Of a stretch of DNA of 64,000 nucleotides, positions 1 to 10,078 are shown one piece after another. Below the pieces are notes generated by a model. It was not told the origin of the DNA. It did not search any database and saw only the letters and a list, made by a program, of their open reading frames with translations. Location of the stretch: assembly GCA_016710595.1 (NCBI GenBank), contig JADJVM010000005.1, positions 124,001-188,000 on the forward strand. The letters are read 5' to 3'. Positions within the stretch are counted from its first letter, which is position 1. Each line of letters opens with the position of its first letter. The position numbers and the translations under genes were made by a program. Source of the DNA: Niastella sp. (GTDB lineage: Bacteria > Bacteroidota > Bacteroidia > Chitinophagales > Chitinophagaceae).

Positions 1-2
1 AT

Positions 3-2012
3 AGCGGGCTTCAAAAAATTGACGCAAATGGGCGGGTGCAGGAAGCGGTTCGTATTCAATACAAGGATGGTGATTTATTATATGTAAACATTTCGTCGCT
101 GCATAAAATAAGTAAGTACAGCGGTAAAGAAGGAACTGTTCCCAAAATGAATAAATTGGGCAGTGATGTTTGGGCAAGATTAAAAGAAAAAACAAAAAAA
201 CAGGTAAAAGAAATTGCCATTGACTTAATCAAGTTGTATGCCCAACGAAAAAGCCAGCATGGTTTTGCTCATAGCCCGGATAACTATATGCAAACAGAAC
301 TGGAAGCAAGCTTTATTTACGAAGACACGCCAGACCAGGCCCGGGCAAGCGAAGAAGTGAAAAAAGATATGCAAAAAGATTCTCCCATGGACAGGTTGGT
401 ATGTGGTGATGTGGGTTTTGGCAAAACAGAAATTGCGATTCGTGCCGCCTTTAAAAGTTGCAGTGATGGTAAGCAGGCTGCCATATTGGTTCCTACTACT
501 ATATTGGCTTATCAGCATTTTAAAACATTTAGTGACCGCTTAAAAGATTTTCCCGTAACGGTAGATTTTATCAATCGTTTTAAATCAACAAAAGAAAAAA
601 AATTAACGCTTCAAAAATTAGCAGCAGGAAAAATTGATATTATCATTGGCACCCATGCCTTGCTGGGCAAAGAAGTAAAATTCAAGGATCTTGGTATCAT
701 GATCATTGATGAAGAACAAAAATTTGGTGTAGCCGCAAAAGAAAAATTAAAAGAACTTAGAACAACAGTAGATTCATTAACGCTTACCGCCACCCCTATT
801 CCCCGCACTTTACAATTCAGCCTGATGGGAGCAAGGGATTTAAGTATTATAAATACAGCCCCACCCAATCGCCAACCCATACAAACTGAATTAATGGTTT
901 TTAATGAAGATGCCATTAGGGATATTATTTATTATGAAACAGAAAGAGGAGGCCAGGTTTTCTTTATTCATAACCGTGTAAATGGTTTACAGGAAATGAA
1001 AACGCTGGTGCAAGGCCTTTGCCCCGACCTGAGTATTGCCGTTGCACACGGACAATTAGAAGGTGCAAAATTAGAAGATACCATCCTTGATTTTATGGAG
1101 CGCCGTTACGATGTTTTAATCTGTACCAATATTGTAGAAAGTGGGGTAGATATTCCCAATGTAAATACAATCATCATCAACAATGCACATCAATTTGGAT
1201 TAAGTGATTTACACCAGTTGCGGGGCCGGGTGGGCCGCAGCAATAAAAAGGCCTTTTGTTATTTAATGGCGCCGCCATTAAGTACATTGCCCGCAGATAG
1301 CAGGAAACGCTTAACCACACTTGAGCAATACAGCGACCTGGGAAGTGGTTTTCAAATAGCTATGCGGGACCTGGATATACGGGGCGCCGGTAATTTACTG
1401 GGCGGCGAGCAAAGTGGTTTTATTGCTGAAATTGGTTTTGAAATGTATCAAAAAATATTAGATGAAGCAATCCGGGAATTAAAGAGAAAAGATTTTAAAG
1501 AATTATTTTTTGATGAAATACAACAACAGGATGATTTTGTAAAAGAATGTTCAATTGATACTGACCTGCAAATTTTAATACCCGATAATTATGTAGAAAG
1601 TATTACGGAAAGATTAAGCTTATACAGCCGCCTTGATAATTGTAACAATGAAGAAGAGCTATTGGATTTTCATGCAGAGCTTATTGACCGTTTTGGACCC
1701 ATTCCACAGGAAGTTGAAGATTTGTTTACCACTGTTCGCACCCGGGAAATTGCTGTTGCCTTAGGTTTTGAAAAAATATTTTTAAAAAATGAACTCCTGA
1801 AATGTTTTTTTATAAGTAACCCCGAGTCACCATATTTTCAGGGGGAAGTGTTTAATGGTATCTTACAGTTTTTACAAACCGGAACAAATAAAGCCCGGCT
1901 GAAACAAGTTGGTAAACATGGAATCATGATTGTTGAAAAAATTGTAGATATGAATGCTTTATACCATTTTATGCTTAAAATAAAAAAATCAATCCCTATT
2001 TTAAATTCTTAA
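3..2012 (+). CDS. mfd: Transcription-repair coupling factor Mfd, C-terminal part (5' end outside window)
   Basis: The frame is open to the left edge, so the gene begins outside the window; the GTG at 36 is not a real start. The fragment (about 669 residues) opens in the RNA-polymerase-interacting domain, followed by the RecG-like translocase: Walker A GDVGFGKTE near fragment residue 138, the DEEQ box in IIDEEQKFGV, and motif VI around QLRGRVGRSNKKA. The C-terminal TRCF domain closes the protein. Mfd removes RNA polymerase stalled at DNA lesions and recruits UvrA. The UvrB-like N-terminal domains are not visible here. It converges on the next gene, with a hairpin terminator between them. Identity is secure. 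Confidence 0.96.
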   Translation, partial: SGLQKIDANGRVQEAVRIQYKDGDLLYVNISSLHKISKYSGKEGTVPKMNKLGSDVWARLKEKTKKQVKEIAIDLIKLYAQRKSQHGFAHSPDNYMQTELEASFIYEDTPDQARASEEVKKDMQKDSPMDRLVCGDVGFGKTEIAIRAAFKSCSDGKQAAILVPTTILAYQHFKTFSDRLKDFPVTVDFINRFKSTKEKKLTLQKLAAGKIDIIIGTHALLGKEVKFKDLGIMIIDEEQKFGVAAKEKLKELRTTVDSLTLTATPIPRTLQFSLMGARDLSIINTAPPNRQPIQTELMVFNEDAIRDIIYYETERGGQVFFIHNRVNGLQEMKTLVQGLCPDLSIAVAHGQLEGAKLEDTILDFMERRYDVLICTNIVESGVDIPNVNTIIINNAHQFGLSDLHQLRGRVGRSNKKAFCYLMAPPLSTLPADSRKRLTTLEQYSDLGSGFQIAMRDLDIRGAGNLLGGEQSGFIAEIGFEMYQKILDEAIRELKRKDFKELFFDEIQQQDDFVKECSIDTDLQILIPDNYVESITERLSLYSRLDNCNNEEELLDFHAELIDRFGPIPQEVEDLFTTVRTREIAVALGFEKIFLKNELLKCFFISNPESPYFQGEVFNGILQFLQTGTNKARLKQVGKHGIMIVEKIVDMNALYHFMLKIKKSIPILNS

Positions 2013-2034
2013 AAAAAGAACGATCCCTTATAAT

Positions 2035-2064
2035 AAAAAAGCCCCTATAAAAGGAGCGTTTTTT
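2035..2064. terminator. Bidirectional hairpin terminator between mfd and the 2085-2285 gene
   Basis: A-run, stem GCCCCT/AGGAGC (one mismatch) with a 5-nt loop, then a run of six T. The A and T runs on both sides suit the two converging genes. Confidence 0.65.
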
Positions 2065-2084
2065 AAAAAAATAAATTTAAAAGA

Positions 2085-2285
2085 TTACCAACCTTTTTTG
2101 GCTACACCATCTTTTATGGCATCTAAGGCTTTTGCTTCTGCCAGCATGGTTGTCATTTTATTGCCTTTACCATCATGGCCCTGTGCCATGTAACCACCAC
2201 GGCTGGTTTTAGTAATTACGGCATCGTGCATGGGTACGTCTTTTTCTTTGGTTTTCATGCAATAGGCTGTTAATAGTTTTGACAT
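2085..2285 (-). CDS. Small conserved hypothetical protein, DUF5679-like
   Basis: 66 residues and lysine-rich. The opening KLLTAYCMKTKEKDVPMHDA followed by a Gly/Met-rich middle resembles the small DUF5679 family (YC-K-K--MK pattern), but only one cysteine remains (Cys9), so the usual zinc-ribbon cysteines are missing. That assignment is an inference from pattern. It stands alone between the converging mfd gene and a 277-bp spacer (2286-2562) in which I see only the gyrB terminator. Function unknown. Confidence 0.6.
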   Translation of the reverse strand: MSKLLTAYCMKTKEKDVPMHDAVITKTSRGGYMAQGHDGKGNKMTTMLAEAKALDAIKDGVAKKGW

Positions 2286-2513
2286 GTTTCTTTGAATTTA
2301 TAGTTATTAATCAGGTTTAAAAGTCATCTAGCCATCAAGCTACTAAAATTTTATATTTCACCAAAATAAAACATTTATATAGCTGTTATCTTATTTATTA
2401 TAAAAAGATTATAAATATTAATTTTAATACATCCTTTTTTTATAGTTCAATTTAGCGATATTTCAGAATTCAATATTTTATTTGAATAGTAGGTAGAATA
2501 TTTAAGATGGGCC

Positions 2514-2545
2514 AAAAAAGTAAGGGAGCCTAAGCTCCCTTACTT
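2514..2545 (-). terminator. Rho-independent terminator of gyrB
   Basis: Perfect 12-bp stem (AAGTAAGGGAGC / GCTCCCTTACTT) with a 4-nt loop. On the minus strand it runs into six T residues. It lies 17 bases after the gyrB stop codon. Confidence 0.9.
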
Positions 2546-2562
2546 ATCATTCTATTATAATA

Positions 2563-4542
2563 TTATACATCAATTTTTGCATATTTGGCATGGGTTTCTA
2601 TAAACTCACGCCTGGGAGGTACTTCATCTCCCATAAGCATACTGAACACCCGGTCTGCTTCTGCCGCACTTTCTATTGTTACTTGCTTAAGGGTACGGGT
2701 AGCCGGGTTCATTGTGGTTTCCCAAAGTTGTTCGGCATTCATTTCCCCTAAGCCTTTGTAACGTTGTGTATTTACGCTCTCATCTTTACCTTGTCCGAAT
2801 TGTTTTATTAAAACTTTTCGTTCTTCATCAGTCCATGCGTACTCCTGCTCTTTCCCTTTCTTAACTAAGTATAACGGTGGTTGAGCTATATATACATATC
2901 CTTGTTCTACCAATTCTTTCATATACCGGAAAATGAATGTGAGGATAAGCGTAGCAATATGACTTCCATCCACATCGGCATCTGTCATAATAATGAGTTT
3001 ATGATAACGAAGTTTAGAAATATCTAAAGCCTTTGCATCTTCAATCGTACCAATTTTTACACCCAGCGCTGTAAACATATTACGGATTTCCTCGTTATCG
3101 TATATCTTATGTTCCATCGCCTTTTCTACGTTAAGGATTTTACCCCTTAAAGGTAAAATGGCCTGGTAACTTCTGTCCCTACCCTGTTTTGCTGTGCCAC
3201 CGGCCGAGTCCCCTTCTACCAGGAACAATTCACATTTACCGGGGTCTTTATCAGAGCAGTCGGCTAACTTACCAGGTAAGCCACCACCTACTAAAACACT
3301 TTTGCGTTGTACCATATCACGGGCACGCTTGGCAGCAGCACGGGCTTGTGCAGCTAAAATCACTTTTTGGATGATGGTTTTTGCATCCCGTGGGTTTTCC
3401 TCCAGATAAGCTTCTAATGCACGGCTAAGAGTGGTATCTACAATACCCATTACTTCGCTATTGCCTAGTTTGGTTTTAGTTTGTCCTTCAAACTGGGGTT
3501 CGGGCACTTTTACAGATATGATGGCAGAAATCCCTTCTCTAAAATCATCCCCTTCTATAGTTACTTTAGCTTTATCAAACATTCCTTGTTTTTCGCCATA
3601 GCTTTTAAAAACACGGGTTATGCTCCTTCTAAAACCTGCCACATGGGTACCGCCTTCAATTGTATTAATATTATTTACATAGCTAAAAATATGCTCCTGG
3701 TAACCTGCATTGTACTGCATAGCTACTTCTACCAACACATTTGTATTGGCATCTAAAGTTTCACAATAAATTACTTTTGGAATAAGCGGTTGGCGGTTGG
3801 CATTCTTATCTATACTTGTTACAAACTCTACTATACCACCTTCACTATAAAATGTTTTTGTATAGGTTTTGCCATCTTCATCTATTTCCCTTAAGTCATT
3901 TAACACTATTGTAATCTTCCTATTCAGGTAAGATAATTCTTTAAGCCTGCTTTCTAAAATATCTTTAATAAAAGTGGTAGTTGTAAAAATGCTGCCATCG
4001 GGCCAAAACTGAACCGTAGTGCCCGTTCTGGTACTTACTCCTATTTCTCTTACCGGGTATTGAGGGATACCAGTATGATATTCCTGTTCAAATAATTTTC
4101 CATCACGTTCTACTTTCACATGAAGCCGGGTACTAAGTGCATTCACACAACTCACCCCCACGCCATGTAAACCGCCTGAAACCTTATAGGTATCCTTATC
4201 AAATTTACCGCCAGCATGTAACACCGTCATCACCAACTCAAGGGCTGATTTTTGTTCTTTACTATTGATACCTGTAGGAATTCCCCTTCCATCATCCTGC
4301 ACAGAAACAGAATTATCTTCGTGAATGGTAACGATAATATTTTTACAATAGCCGGCTAAGGCTTCGTCTATTGAGTTATCAACCACTTCGTAAACGAGGT
4401 GGTGCAAGCCTTTTACACTGATATCACCAATGTACATGGCTGGTCTTTTTCTTACCGCTTCTAAACCTTCTAAAACCTGGATACTATCGGCGCCGTAGGC
4501 GTTCTTGTTTTGGGTGGGCATTACTCCTGTTTCAGTACTCAT
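2563..4542 (-). CDS. gyrB: DNA gyrase subunit B
   Basis: 659 residues, full length for the short-form GyrB usual in this phylum. Visible in order: GHKL ATPase domain (EVVDNSIDEALAG, DDGRGIP, GGLHGVGVSCVNAL), transducer domain, Toprim domain with EGDSAGG near residue 440 and the metal-binding DADVDGSH near 522, and the C-terminal tail with QRYKGLGEMN. It supplies the ATPase and metal-binding half of gyrase, which introduces negative supercoils with GyrA; gyrA is not in this window. It is monocistronic, with its own promoter box 44 bases upstream and a strong terminator. The ATG at 4542 is preceded by an AAAGGAAA stretch. Confidence 0.98.
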   Translation of the reverse strand: MSTETGVMPTQNKNAYGADSIQVLEGLEAVRKRPAMYIGDISVKGLHHLVYEVVDNSIDEALAGYCKNIIVTIHEDNSVSVQDDGRGIPTGINSKEQKSALELVMTVLHAGGKFDKDTYKVSGGLHGVGVSCVNALSTRLHVKVERDGKLFEQEYHTGIPQYPVREIGVSTRTGTTVQFWPDGSIFTTTTFIKDILESRLKELSYLNRKITIVLNDLREIDEDGKTYTKTFYSEGGIVEFVTSIDKNANRQPLIPKVIYCETLDANTNVLVEVAMQYNAGYQEHIFSYVNNINTIEGGTHVAGFRRSITRVFKSYGEKQGMFDKAKVTIEGDDFREGISAIISVKVPEPQFEGQTKTKLGNSEVMGIVDTTLSRALEAYLEENPRDAKTIIQKVILAAQARAAAKRARDMVQRKSVLVGGGLPGKLADCSDKDPGKCELFLVEGDSAGGTAKQGRDRSYQAILPLRGKILNVEKAMEHKIYDNEEIRNMFTALGVKIGTIEDAKALDISKLRYHKLIIMTDADVDGSHIATLILTFIFRYMKELVEQGYVYIAQPPLYLVKKGKEQEYAWTDEERKVLIKQFGQGKDESVNTQRYKGLGEMNAEQLWETTMNPATRTLKQVTIESAAEADRVFSMLMGDEVPPRREFIETHAKYAKIDV

Positions 4543-4586
4543 ATTTTCCTTTAAATCACATTGTTTTTTCTACAATCACATTCCTG

Positions 4587-4594
4587 CAAACTTA
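4587..4594 (-). promoter_or_regulatory. -7 box TAAGTTTG of gyrB
   Basis: Exact match to the Bacteroidota -7 consensus TAnnTTTG on the minus strand, ending 44 bases before the gyrB ATG. Confidence 0.65.
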
Positions 4595-4807
4595 CTTAAA
4601 ATAAGTGGTTTTATAGCTATTAAAAAGTATAAATTATCACCAAAAAACAGGGTGCATGTTATTAACTAAATCAGCCACATTATCAACCATTTGCTTTTCC
4701 TAAATAATTGCTTCGGGATTCATTTTTTTGATTGAGGGAATATTATCTTATTCGTTAAAAAGAGTACCGATATTCGCAATCCTTATGCTTTTTTTGCAAA
4801 TATTACC

Positions 4808-4815
4808 TATCTTTG
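4808..4815 (+). promoter_or_regulatory. -7 box TATCTTTG of the AraC-family gene
   Basis: Exact TAnnTTTG match, 15 bases before the ATG at 4831. It overlaps the in-frame TTG at 4813, which would therefore lie upstream of the transcript; this favours the ATG. Confidence 0.65.
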
Positions 4816-4830
4816 CATCGAAATTTTTCA

Positions 4831-5772
4831 ATGGATAATCAATTAGACATACTGGAATTAGCAAAGCGTGAGCCGATGATGCTGGAGGAAATGGAAAATC
4901 TCCAGAAGATCAACCGTAATGTTCCAGGTTCTGTTCAATATTCTATTTATAGATATAAAAAGCAGCCCCAATGGGCTATTGAAGATACAGGCGTAATTCA
5001 TTACCATTACGAAAAGAATAACCCATCAGAAAATTACCTGGAACTTAAGTTTTGTGTGAGCGGTAATATCTATTGCCGCAAAAAACAAACAGAATGTAAT
5101 TATTGCCTTGCGAACCAATCCCGCAGTTGCTTAGAAAAAGTAGAGAGCATTGATGTGCTTAGTTTTACCTTTTCGCCTACTTACCTGCAACAATTCGCAA
5201 AAACGAGTATTAATAATGGCAGTATCTCTGACCAGGTATTAACTTTTACGCATACGGTTTCGTTTACCAAAATGCTTCCCTTATGTGGTAAGACCCGCAT
5301 GGCTATTGAGGCTCTCCTGAACCATAATTATACAGATACACTCGAAAATATTTTTATAAATGCCCAAACGCAGATATTACTGCTTTACAGTATGGATTGC
5401 ATGTTGGGAGATAAGGAAGTAAATAGTTTTAGCTGTAAATTTTTGGCTAATGAAGCTGACAGGGAGAAAATTATTAAGGCCCGTGAAATATTATTACAGC
5501 ATATTGGCGAACCCATTACCATTAAAGCGCTTAGCCGAAAAGTAGCCATTAATGAATGCTATTTAAAAAAAGGCTTCAAAGAGATTTTTGGTACTACTAT
5601 TTTTGATTTTTACCAGGGCCAACGTATGGAACATGCTAAGTATTTATTATACGACAAAGGCCTAAGTGTAACAGAAGTATCAATGTTACTCGGTTATTCT
5701 TCCATTTCGCATTTTAGCACTGCATTTAAAAAACATACAGGATTAAAACCATGTGAATTACTTACAAGGTAA
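4831..5772 (+). CDS. AraC-family transcriptional regulator with a cysteine-rich N-terminal domain
   Basis: 313 residues from the ATG. The C-terminal 100 residues hold the two helix-turn-helix motifs of AraC proteins (ITIKALSRKVAINECYLKKG and SVTEVSMLLGYSSISHFSTA). The N-terminal sensor domain has five cysteines within 26 residues (75, 82, 89, 92, 100), as FCVSGNIYC and CNYC followed by SRSC, which suggests metal binding or redox sensing (inference). It is divergent from gyrB and has its own promoter box and terminator. No adjacent gene points to its target. The effector is unknown. Confidence 0.88.
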   Translation: MDNQLDILELAKREPMMLEEMENLQKINRNVPGSVQYSIYRYKKQPQWAIEDTGVIHYHYEKNNPSENYLELKFCVSGNIYCRKKQTECNYCLANQSRSCLEKVESIDVLSFTFSPTYLQQFAKTSINNGSISDQVLTFTHTVSFTKMLPLCGKTRMAIEALLNHNYTDTLENIFINAQTQILLLYSMDCMLGDKEVNSFSCKFLANEADREKIIKAREILLQHIGEPITIKALSRKVAINECYLKKGFKEIFGTTIFDFYQGQRMEHAKYLLYDKGLSVTEVSMLLGYSSISHFSTAFKKHTGLKPCELLTR

Positions 5773-5798
5773 AGCCTACTGCATACCTAATTAATTGA

Positions 5799-5826
5799 AA
5801 AAGCATCCCTCATAGGATGCTTTTTA
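5799..5826 (+). terminator. Rho-independent terminator of the AraC-family gene
   Basis: Stem GCATCC/GGATGC flanked by an A-run and TTTTT, 26 bases after the stop codon. Confidence 0.8.
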
Positions 5827-5893
5827 GTATTCTTGCTTTCAAAATGATTGCGAGCGTTTTCAGGGATAATTAGTTTGTAGGTTGAGTAAAGAG

Positions 5894-5917
5894 AACGGGG
5901 GTAAGACTACCCCCGTT
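5894..5917. other. Strong GC-rich hairpin between convergent genes
   Basis: Perfect 10-bp inverted repeat AACGGGGGTA / TACCCCCGTT with a 4-nt loop. Only short T-runs follow on either strand, so it may be a second, weaker terminator, probably for the minus-strand gene 5978-6469. Confidence 0.5.
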
Positions 5918-5977
5918 TTACCCTAATAAAACCCTAAACCAGCAAAACTTTCGATGCCAGGCATCTAATCTTTTTAT

Positions 5978-6469
5978 TTATGACGCATCAGTAACTGTTC
6001 CATCTTCGCTTACCAATAAATTTTTATCAGTACCATCTACTGTTACCGTTGTTTTATAATATGGTTTTAAGCTCCCGGTTTCCATATAATGAACAGATTT
6101 AAACTCAGCACCGGGATATTGTGTTGCAATAGCGGTGCGCAAATTTTCGGGTATATTGCTAACGTTCATTTCCACATCAGACTTTACAAAATTGCCATCT
6201 GCTTTATACTCCACCATTTGATTTAAACCATCTGCATTTTTATACTTTACAATGTAATTACCACTATAGTTCTTACTCCATTTCTTGTCTGTAATATCTC
6301 CCATTTTAGTAAAGCGGGCATTAAACATGGCATCCACTTTAGTAGGAGGGGTAACGGTAACAACTTTGGCTGCAACGGCTTTCTTTTTTGTTTTTGACTT
6401 TTTCTTTTGGGCATTTGCATTCGTAGCAATCACAAAAAAAGCCATTAATAAAAGGATCAGATTTTTCAT
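5978..6469 (-). CDS. Exported PepSY-like (beta-lactamase-inhibitor-like) protein
   Basis: 163 residues from the ATG at 6469, chosen because it begins a clean signal peptide (hydrophobic core, then ATNANAQ). The longer frame to 6568 adds 33 residues before the signal. After a lysine-rich linker (KKKSKTKKKA) comes a domain with F-A-Y-K-ADG---- and IATQYPGAEFKSVHYME elements, resembling the PepSY-like DUF2874 family common in Bacteroidota. It is probably periplasmic or surface exposed. Function unknown. It lies alone between the convergent AraC gene and the divergent ileS. Confidence 0.7.
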   Translation of the reverse strand: MKNLILLLMAFFVIATNANAQKKKSKTKKKAVAAKVVTVTPPTKVDAMFNARFTKMGDITDKKWSKNYSGNYIVKYKNADGLNQMVEYKADGNFVKSDVEMNVSNIPENLRTAIATQYPGAEFKSVHYMETGSLKPYYKTTVTVDGTDKNLLVSEDGTVTDAS

Positions 6470-6672
6470 GTATTCAAATTTTAATTTCAATTTCCCAATA
6501 CTGTGCCAAAACCAATAATTGGGGAAAACTGCAACAGAACTCGTAATAAGACTACTCTTTTTTAACAAAAATATTCCCGGGCATTGCCTCCATTTTCAGT
6601 TTATTGGTCTTTGGGTTAATAGACCTCACAGGATACAAGCCATTTATTTACTATGAATAACCTTGGATTCAG

Positions 6673-6680
6673 TAACTTTG
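6673..6680 (+). promoter_or_regulatory. -7 box TAACTTTG of ileS
   Basis: Exact TAnnTTTG match 35 bases before the ATG at 6716. It lies inside the longer reading frame that starts at 6653, which argues against that upstream ATG. Confidence 0.6.
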
Positions 6681-6715
6681 CCGCTCTTTTTTACAGGCTA
6701 AAACAGCAATTTTTT

Positions 6716-9700
6716 ATGTTAGATAAGTACCGTGAGTATAAGCAATTAAATTTATCAGGAATTGGTACAGAAATTTTACAGAAATGGGGAGAAACTCATG
6801 CATTTGAGCAAAGTATTACCCTAAGAGAAGGGTCGCCATCATTTGTATTTTACGAAGGGCCACCCAGTGCCAATGGAATGCCCGGGATTCACCATGTAAT
6901 TTCACGTACGCTCAAAGATCTTGTATGCCGTTATAAAACCATGCAGGGTTTCCAGGTAAAACGCAAAGGCGGTTGGGATACGCATGGCCTGCCGGTAGAA
7001 TTGGGTGTTGAAAAAGAATTGGGTATAACGAAAGAAGATATTGGAAAAAAGATTTCGGTAGAAGATTATAATAAAAAATGTAAGGAAGTGGTGATGCGTT
7101 ATAAAGATAAATGGGACGACATCACACAAAAAATGGGCTATTGGGTAGATTTGGAGAATCCTTATATCACATTTAAAAATGATTATATCGAAACACTTTG
7201 GTGGTGCCTGAGTGAATTGTATAAAAAAGGGTTACTGTACGAAAGCGTAAGCATACAACCCTATTCGCCTGCTGCCGGCACCGGGCTTTCTTCTCATGAA
7301 CTTAATCAACCGGGCACTTATAAAGATGTAAAGGATACCAGCGCTACGGTATTATTTAAGTTACTTGATAAAAACAAAATTGGTTTACAGGAAATTCAAT
7401 CCGATATTTTCCTGATGGCATGGACAACCACTCCCTGGACCCTGCCATCGAACCTGGGATTAAGCGTAGGCCCTCATATTGAATATGTATTGGTGAAAAC
7501 GTATAACCCTTACACTTTTGAGTTACAATTTGTAGTGTTGGCAAAATCTCTTTTACCGGCTTATTTTAAAGAAGAATCAGAAAATACTGATTTTAAAAAC
7601 TATCAACAAGGTGATAAATTAATTCCCTGGCAAATTATAAAAAGCTTTAAAGGGAGTGCATTAGAAGGTTTGCGTTATGAACAACTTTTACCTACTGAAG
7701 CATCCAGCCTTGAAGAGATCCATAAGCTTACTCCCGGTGCAGATCCTTTTAAAATTGTGGTAGCAGATTTTGTTACAACACAAGATGGTACAGGCATTGT
7801 ACATACCGCTCCTGCTTTTGGTGCAGATGATTTTAAAGCAGGCAAAAAAAATAATCTCGGAATCCTTACCCTGGTTGATAAAGAAGGAAAATTTGTTGCA
7901 GGTATGGGAGAATGGAGTGGACGGTATGTGAAAGATTATAAAGACGACCCTAATTATACGGATGTAAACATTGATATCTGTGTTCAATTAAAAAAAGAAG
8001 GGCGTGCTTTTAAAGTTGAAAAATACGAACATAATTACCCACATTGCTGGCGAACAGATAAACCAGTTATTTATTATCCATTAGACGCCTGGTTCATTAA
8101 AACGACGGCCGCTAAAGAAAGGATGATAGAACTGAATAATACCATTAACTGGAAACCGGCCAGTACCGGCACAGGGCGCTTTGGTAACTGGCTTGAAAAT
8201 ATGGTGGACTGGAACCTAAGCCGGAGCCGGTTTTGGGGCACCCCTCTGCCTATTTGGAGAACCGAAGATAGTAGTGAAGAAAAATGTATTGGAAGCGTAG
8301 CTACATTAAATGAAGAAATAAAAAAAGCTGCTGTTACATTGGGCGGCGATACCAATAAAAATTATTTACATGATGGAATTTTAGACCTGCATAAACCTTA
8401 TGTGGATGATATTATCCTGGTGAGCGAACAGGGTAAACCCATGAAGCGGGTAGCAGATTTGATTGATGTTTGGTTTGATAGTGGGGCAATGCCCTATGCT
8501 CAATGGCATTATCCTTTTGAAAATAAAGATTCTTTTAAAAATGCTTTCCCTGCCGATTTTATTGCCGAAGGGGTGGATCAAACAAGGGGTTGGTTTTATA
8601 CCCTGCATGTATTAGCCACACTTTTATTTGATTCGGTTGCATATAAAACAGTAGTGAGCAATGGGCTGGTACTAGATAAGAACGGAAATAAAATGAGCAA
8701 AAGGCTGGGCAATGTGGTGGATCCTTTTGAAACCATTGAAAATTACGGCCCCGATGCCACACGCTGGTATCTCATTACCAATGCATCGCCATGGGATAGT
8801 TTAAAATTTAATGTAGAAGGAATAAAGGAAGCACAAAGAAAGTTCTTTGGGACCCTTTACAATACTTATCAATTCTTTGTATTGTATGCTAATGTGGATG
8901 GATTTAGTTTTAAAGAATCTTATATCCCCGTTGATAAACGCCCAGAGTTAGACCAATGGATCCTTAGCTCACTCAATAGCCTGGTAAACGAAGTAACAGA
9001 TAATTTTGATAAATATGAACCTACCCAGGCTGGCAGAGTTATGGAAAGTTTTGTAGATGAACAATTGAGCAATTGGTATGTAAGGCTTTGCCGGCGCCGA
9101 TTTTGGAAAGGCGAATATGCGCACGACAAGATATGCGCATATCAAACCTTATATGAATGTTTAGAAACACTAAGCAAACTCATTGCACCCATAGCACCAT
9201 TTTTTGCCGATTGGCTTTTTAATAATTTAAATGATGTTACCGCAAGAAAACAGGTAAGCTCTGTGCATCACACAGATTTCCCAAAACCAAATGAAGATGC
9301 CATAAACCAGGGGCTTGAAAAAAGAATGAAGCTGGCGCAAGATGCTTCATCACTCATATTATCGCTACGCAAAAAAGTAAATCTTAAAGTGCGCCAGCCA
9401 TTGCAAAAAGTATTTATCCCGGCATTGGATAGAGAGATGGCAGAAAACATCAGGATGATTGAAGAAATAATAAAAACCGAGACAAATATTAAAGAAGTAG
9501 AAATATTAGATGCAGACAATGATTTTATCCGCAAAAAAGCCAAAGCCAATTATAAAACCCTTGGCAAAAAATTAGGTAGCCGCATGAAATGGGCTGCTGA
9601 AAAAATATCGCTGTTTAATAATACAGAAATAGAAGAAGTGCAAAAAGGCGGGTATATTTTAAATAATGATGAAATAGCTGCCGGTGCAGAACCCTTTATA

Positions 9701-10078
9701 CTGAATGAAGAAGACCTTGAAATTATGACTGATGAAATACCGGGGTTTGAAATTGCTACAAATGGTTCATTAACAATAGCATTAGATATAACTTTAACAC
9801 CCCGTTTATTAATGGAAGGGGCCGCCAGGGAATTTGTTAACCGGGTTCAAAATATAAGAAAAGAACAGGATTTTGAGCTTACCGATCACATCCTGGTAGA
9901 GATCCTTGAAAATGGCGGAACACAAAATTTTATAATTGAATTTAAAGACTATATTTGCGGCGAAATTTTAGCTGATTCTTTGGAGTTTGTACCCGAAATA
10001 TCCAATGGCACCAGCATCGAAGTTAACGACAATTCACTAACTATTAACGTAACTAAAAATAGGAAGCATGGCAACTAA
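6716..10078 (+). CDS. ileS: Isoleucyl-tRNA synthetase (eukaryote-like type)
   Basis: 1120 residues from the ATG at 6716 (MLDKYREYKQLNL). The ATG at 6653 gives 21 extra residues unlike the family and has the promoter box inside it. Class I signatures are visible: the HIGH-equivalent in NGMPGIHHV near residue 60 and KMSKR near residue 660, with the large CP1 editing domain between them and the anticodon-binding domain after about 770. Length and the GIHH form of the motif match the longer IleS2 type, which is less sensitive to mupirocin in several bacteria (family knowledge, not shown here). The end overlaps the next gene by 11 bases, indicating translational coupling. Confidence 0.96.
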   Translation: MLDKYREYKQLNLSGIGTEILQKWGETHAFEQSITLREGSPSFVFYEGPPSANGMPGIHHVISRTLKDLVCRYKTMQGFQVKRKGGWDTHGLPVELGVEKELGITKEDIGKKISVEDYNKKCKEVVMRYKDKWDDITQKMGYWVDLENPYITFKNDYIETLWWCLSELYKKGLLYESVSIQPYSPAAGTGLSSHELNQPGTYKDVKDTSATVLFKLLDKNKIGLQEIQSDIFLMAWTTTPWTLPSNLGLSVGPHIEYVLVKTYNPYTFELQFVVLAKSLLPAYFKEESENTDFKNYQQGDKLIPWQIIKSFKGSALEGLRYEQLLPTEASSLEEIHKLTPGADPFKIVVADFVTTQDGTGIVHTAPAFGADDFKAGKKNNLGILTLVDKEGKFVAGMGEWSGRYVKDYKDDPNYTDVNIDICVQLKKEGRAFKVEKYEHNYPHCWRTDKPVIYYPLDAWFIKTTAAKERMIELNNTINWKPASTGTGRFGNWLENMVDWNLSRSRFWGTPLPIWRTEDSSEEKCIGSVATLNEEIKKAAVTLGGDTNKNYLHDGILDLHKPYVDDIILVSEQGKPMKRVADLIDVWFDSGAMPYAQWHYPFENKDSFKNAFPADFIAEGVDQTRGWFYTLHVLATLLFDSVAYKTVVSNGLVLDKNGNKMSKRLGNVVDPFETIENYGPDATRWYLITNASPWDSLKFNVEGIKEAQRKFFGTLYNTYQFFVLYANVDGFSFKESYIPVDKRPELDQWILSSLNSLVNEVTDNFDKYEPTQAGRVMESFVDEQLSNWYVRLCRRRFWKGEYAHDKICAYQTLYECLETLSKLIAPIAPFFADWLFNNLNDVTARKQVSSVHHTDFPKPNEDAINQGLEKRMKLAQDASSLILSLRKKVNLKVRQPLQKVFIPALDREMAENIRMIEEIIKTETNIKEVEILDADNDFIRKKAKANYKTLGKKLGSRMKWAAEKISLFNNTEIEEVQKGGYILNNDEIAAGAEPFILNEEDLEIMTDEIPGFEIATNGSLTIALDITLTPRLLMEGAAREFVNRVQNIRKEQDFELTDHILVEILENGGTQNFIIEFKDYICGEILADSLEFVPEISNGTSIEVNDNSLTINVTKNRKHGN

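Noticed and set aside
6653..6715. Upstream ATG start for ileS
   Set aside because: The added residues are unlike the family and contain the TAACTTTG promoter box.
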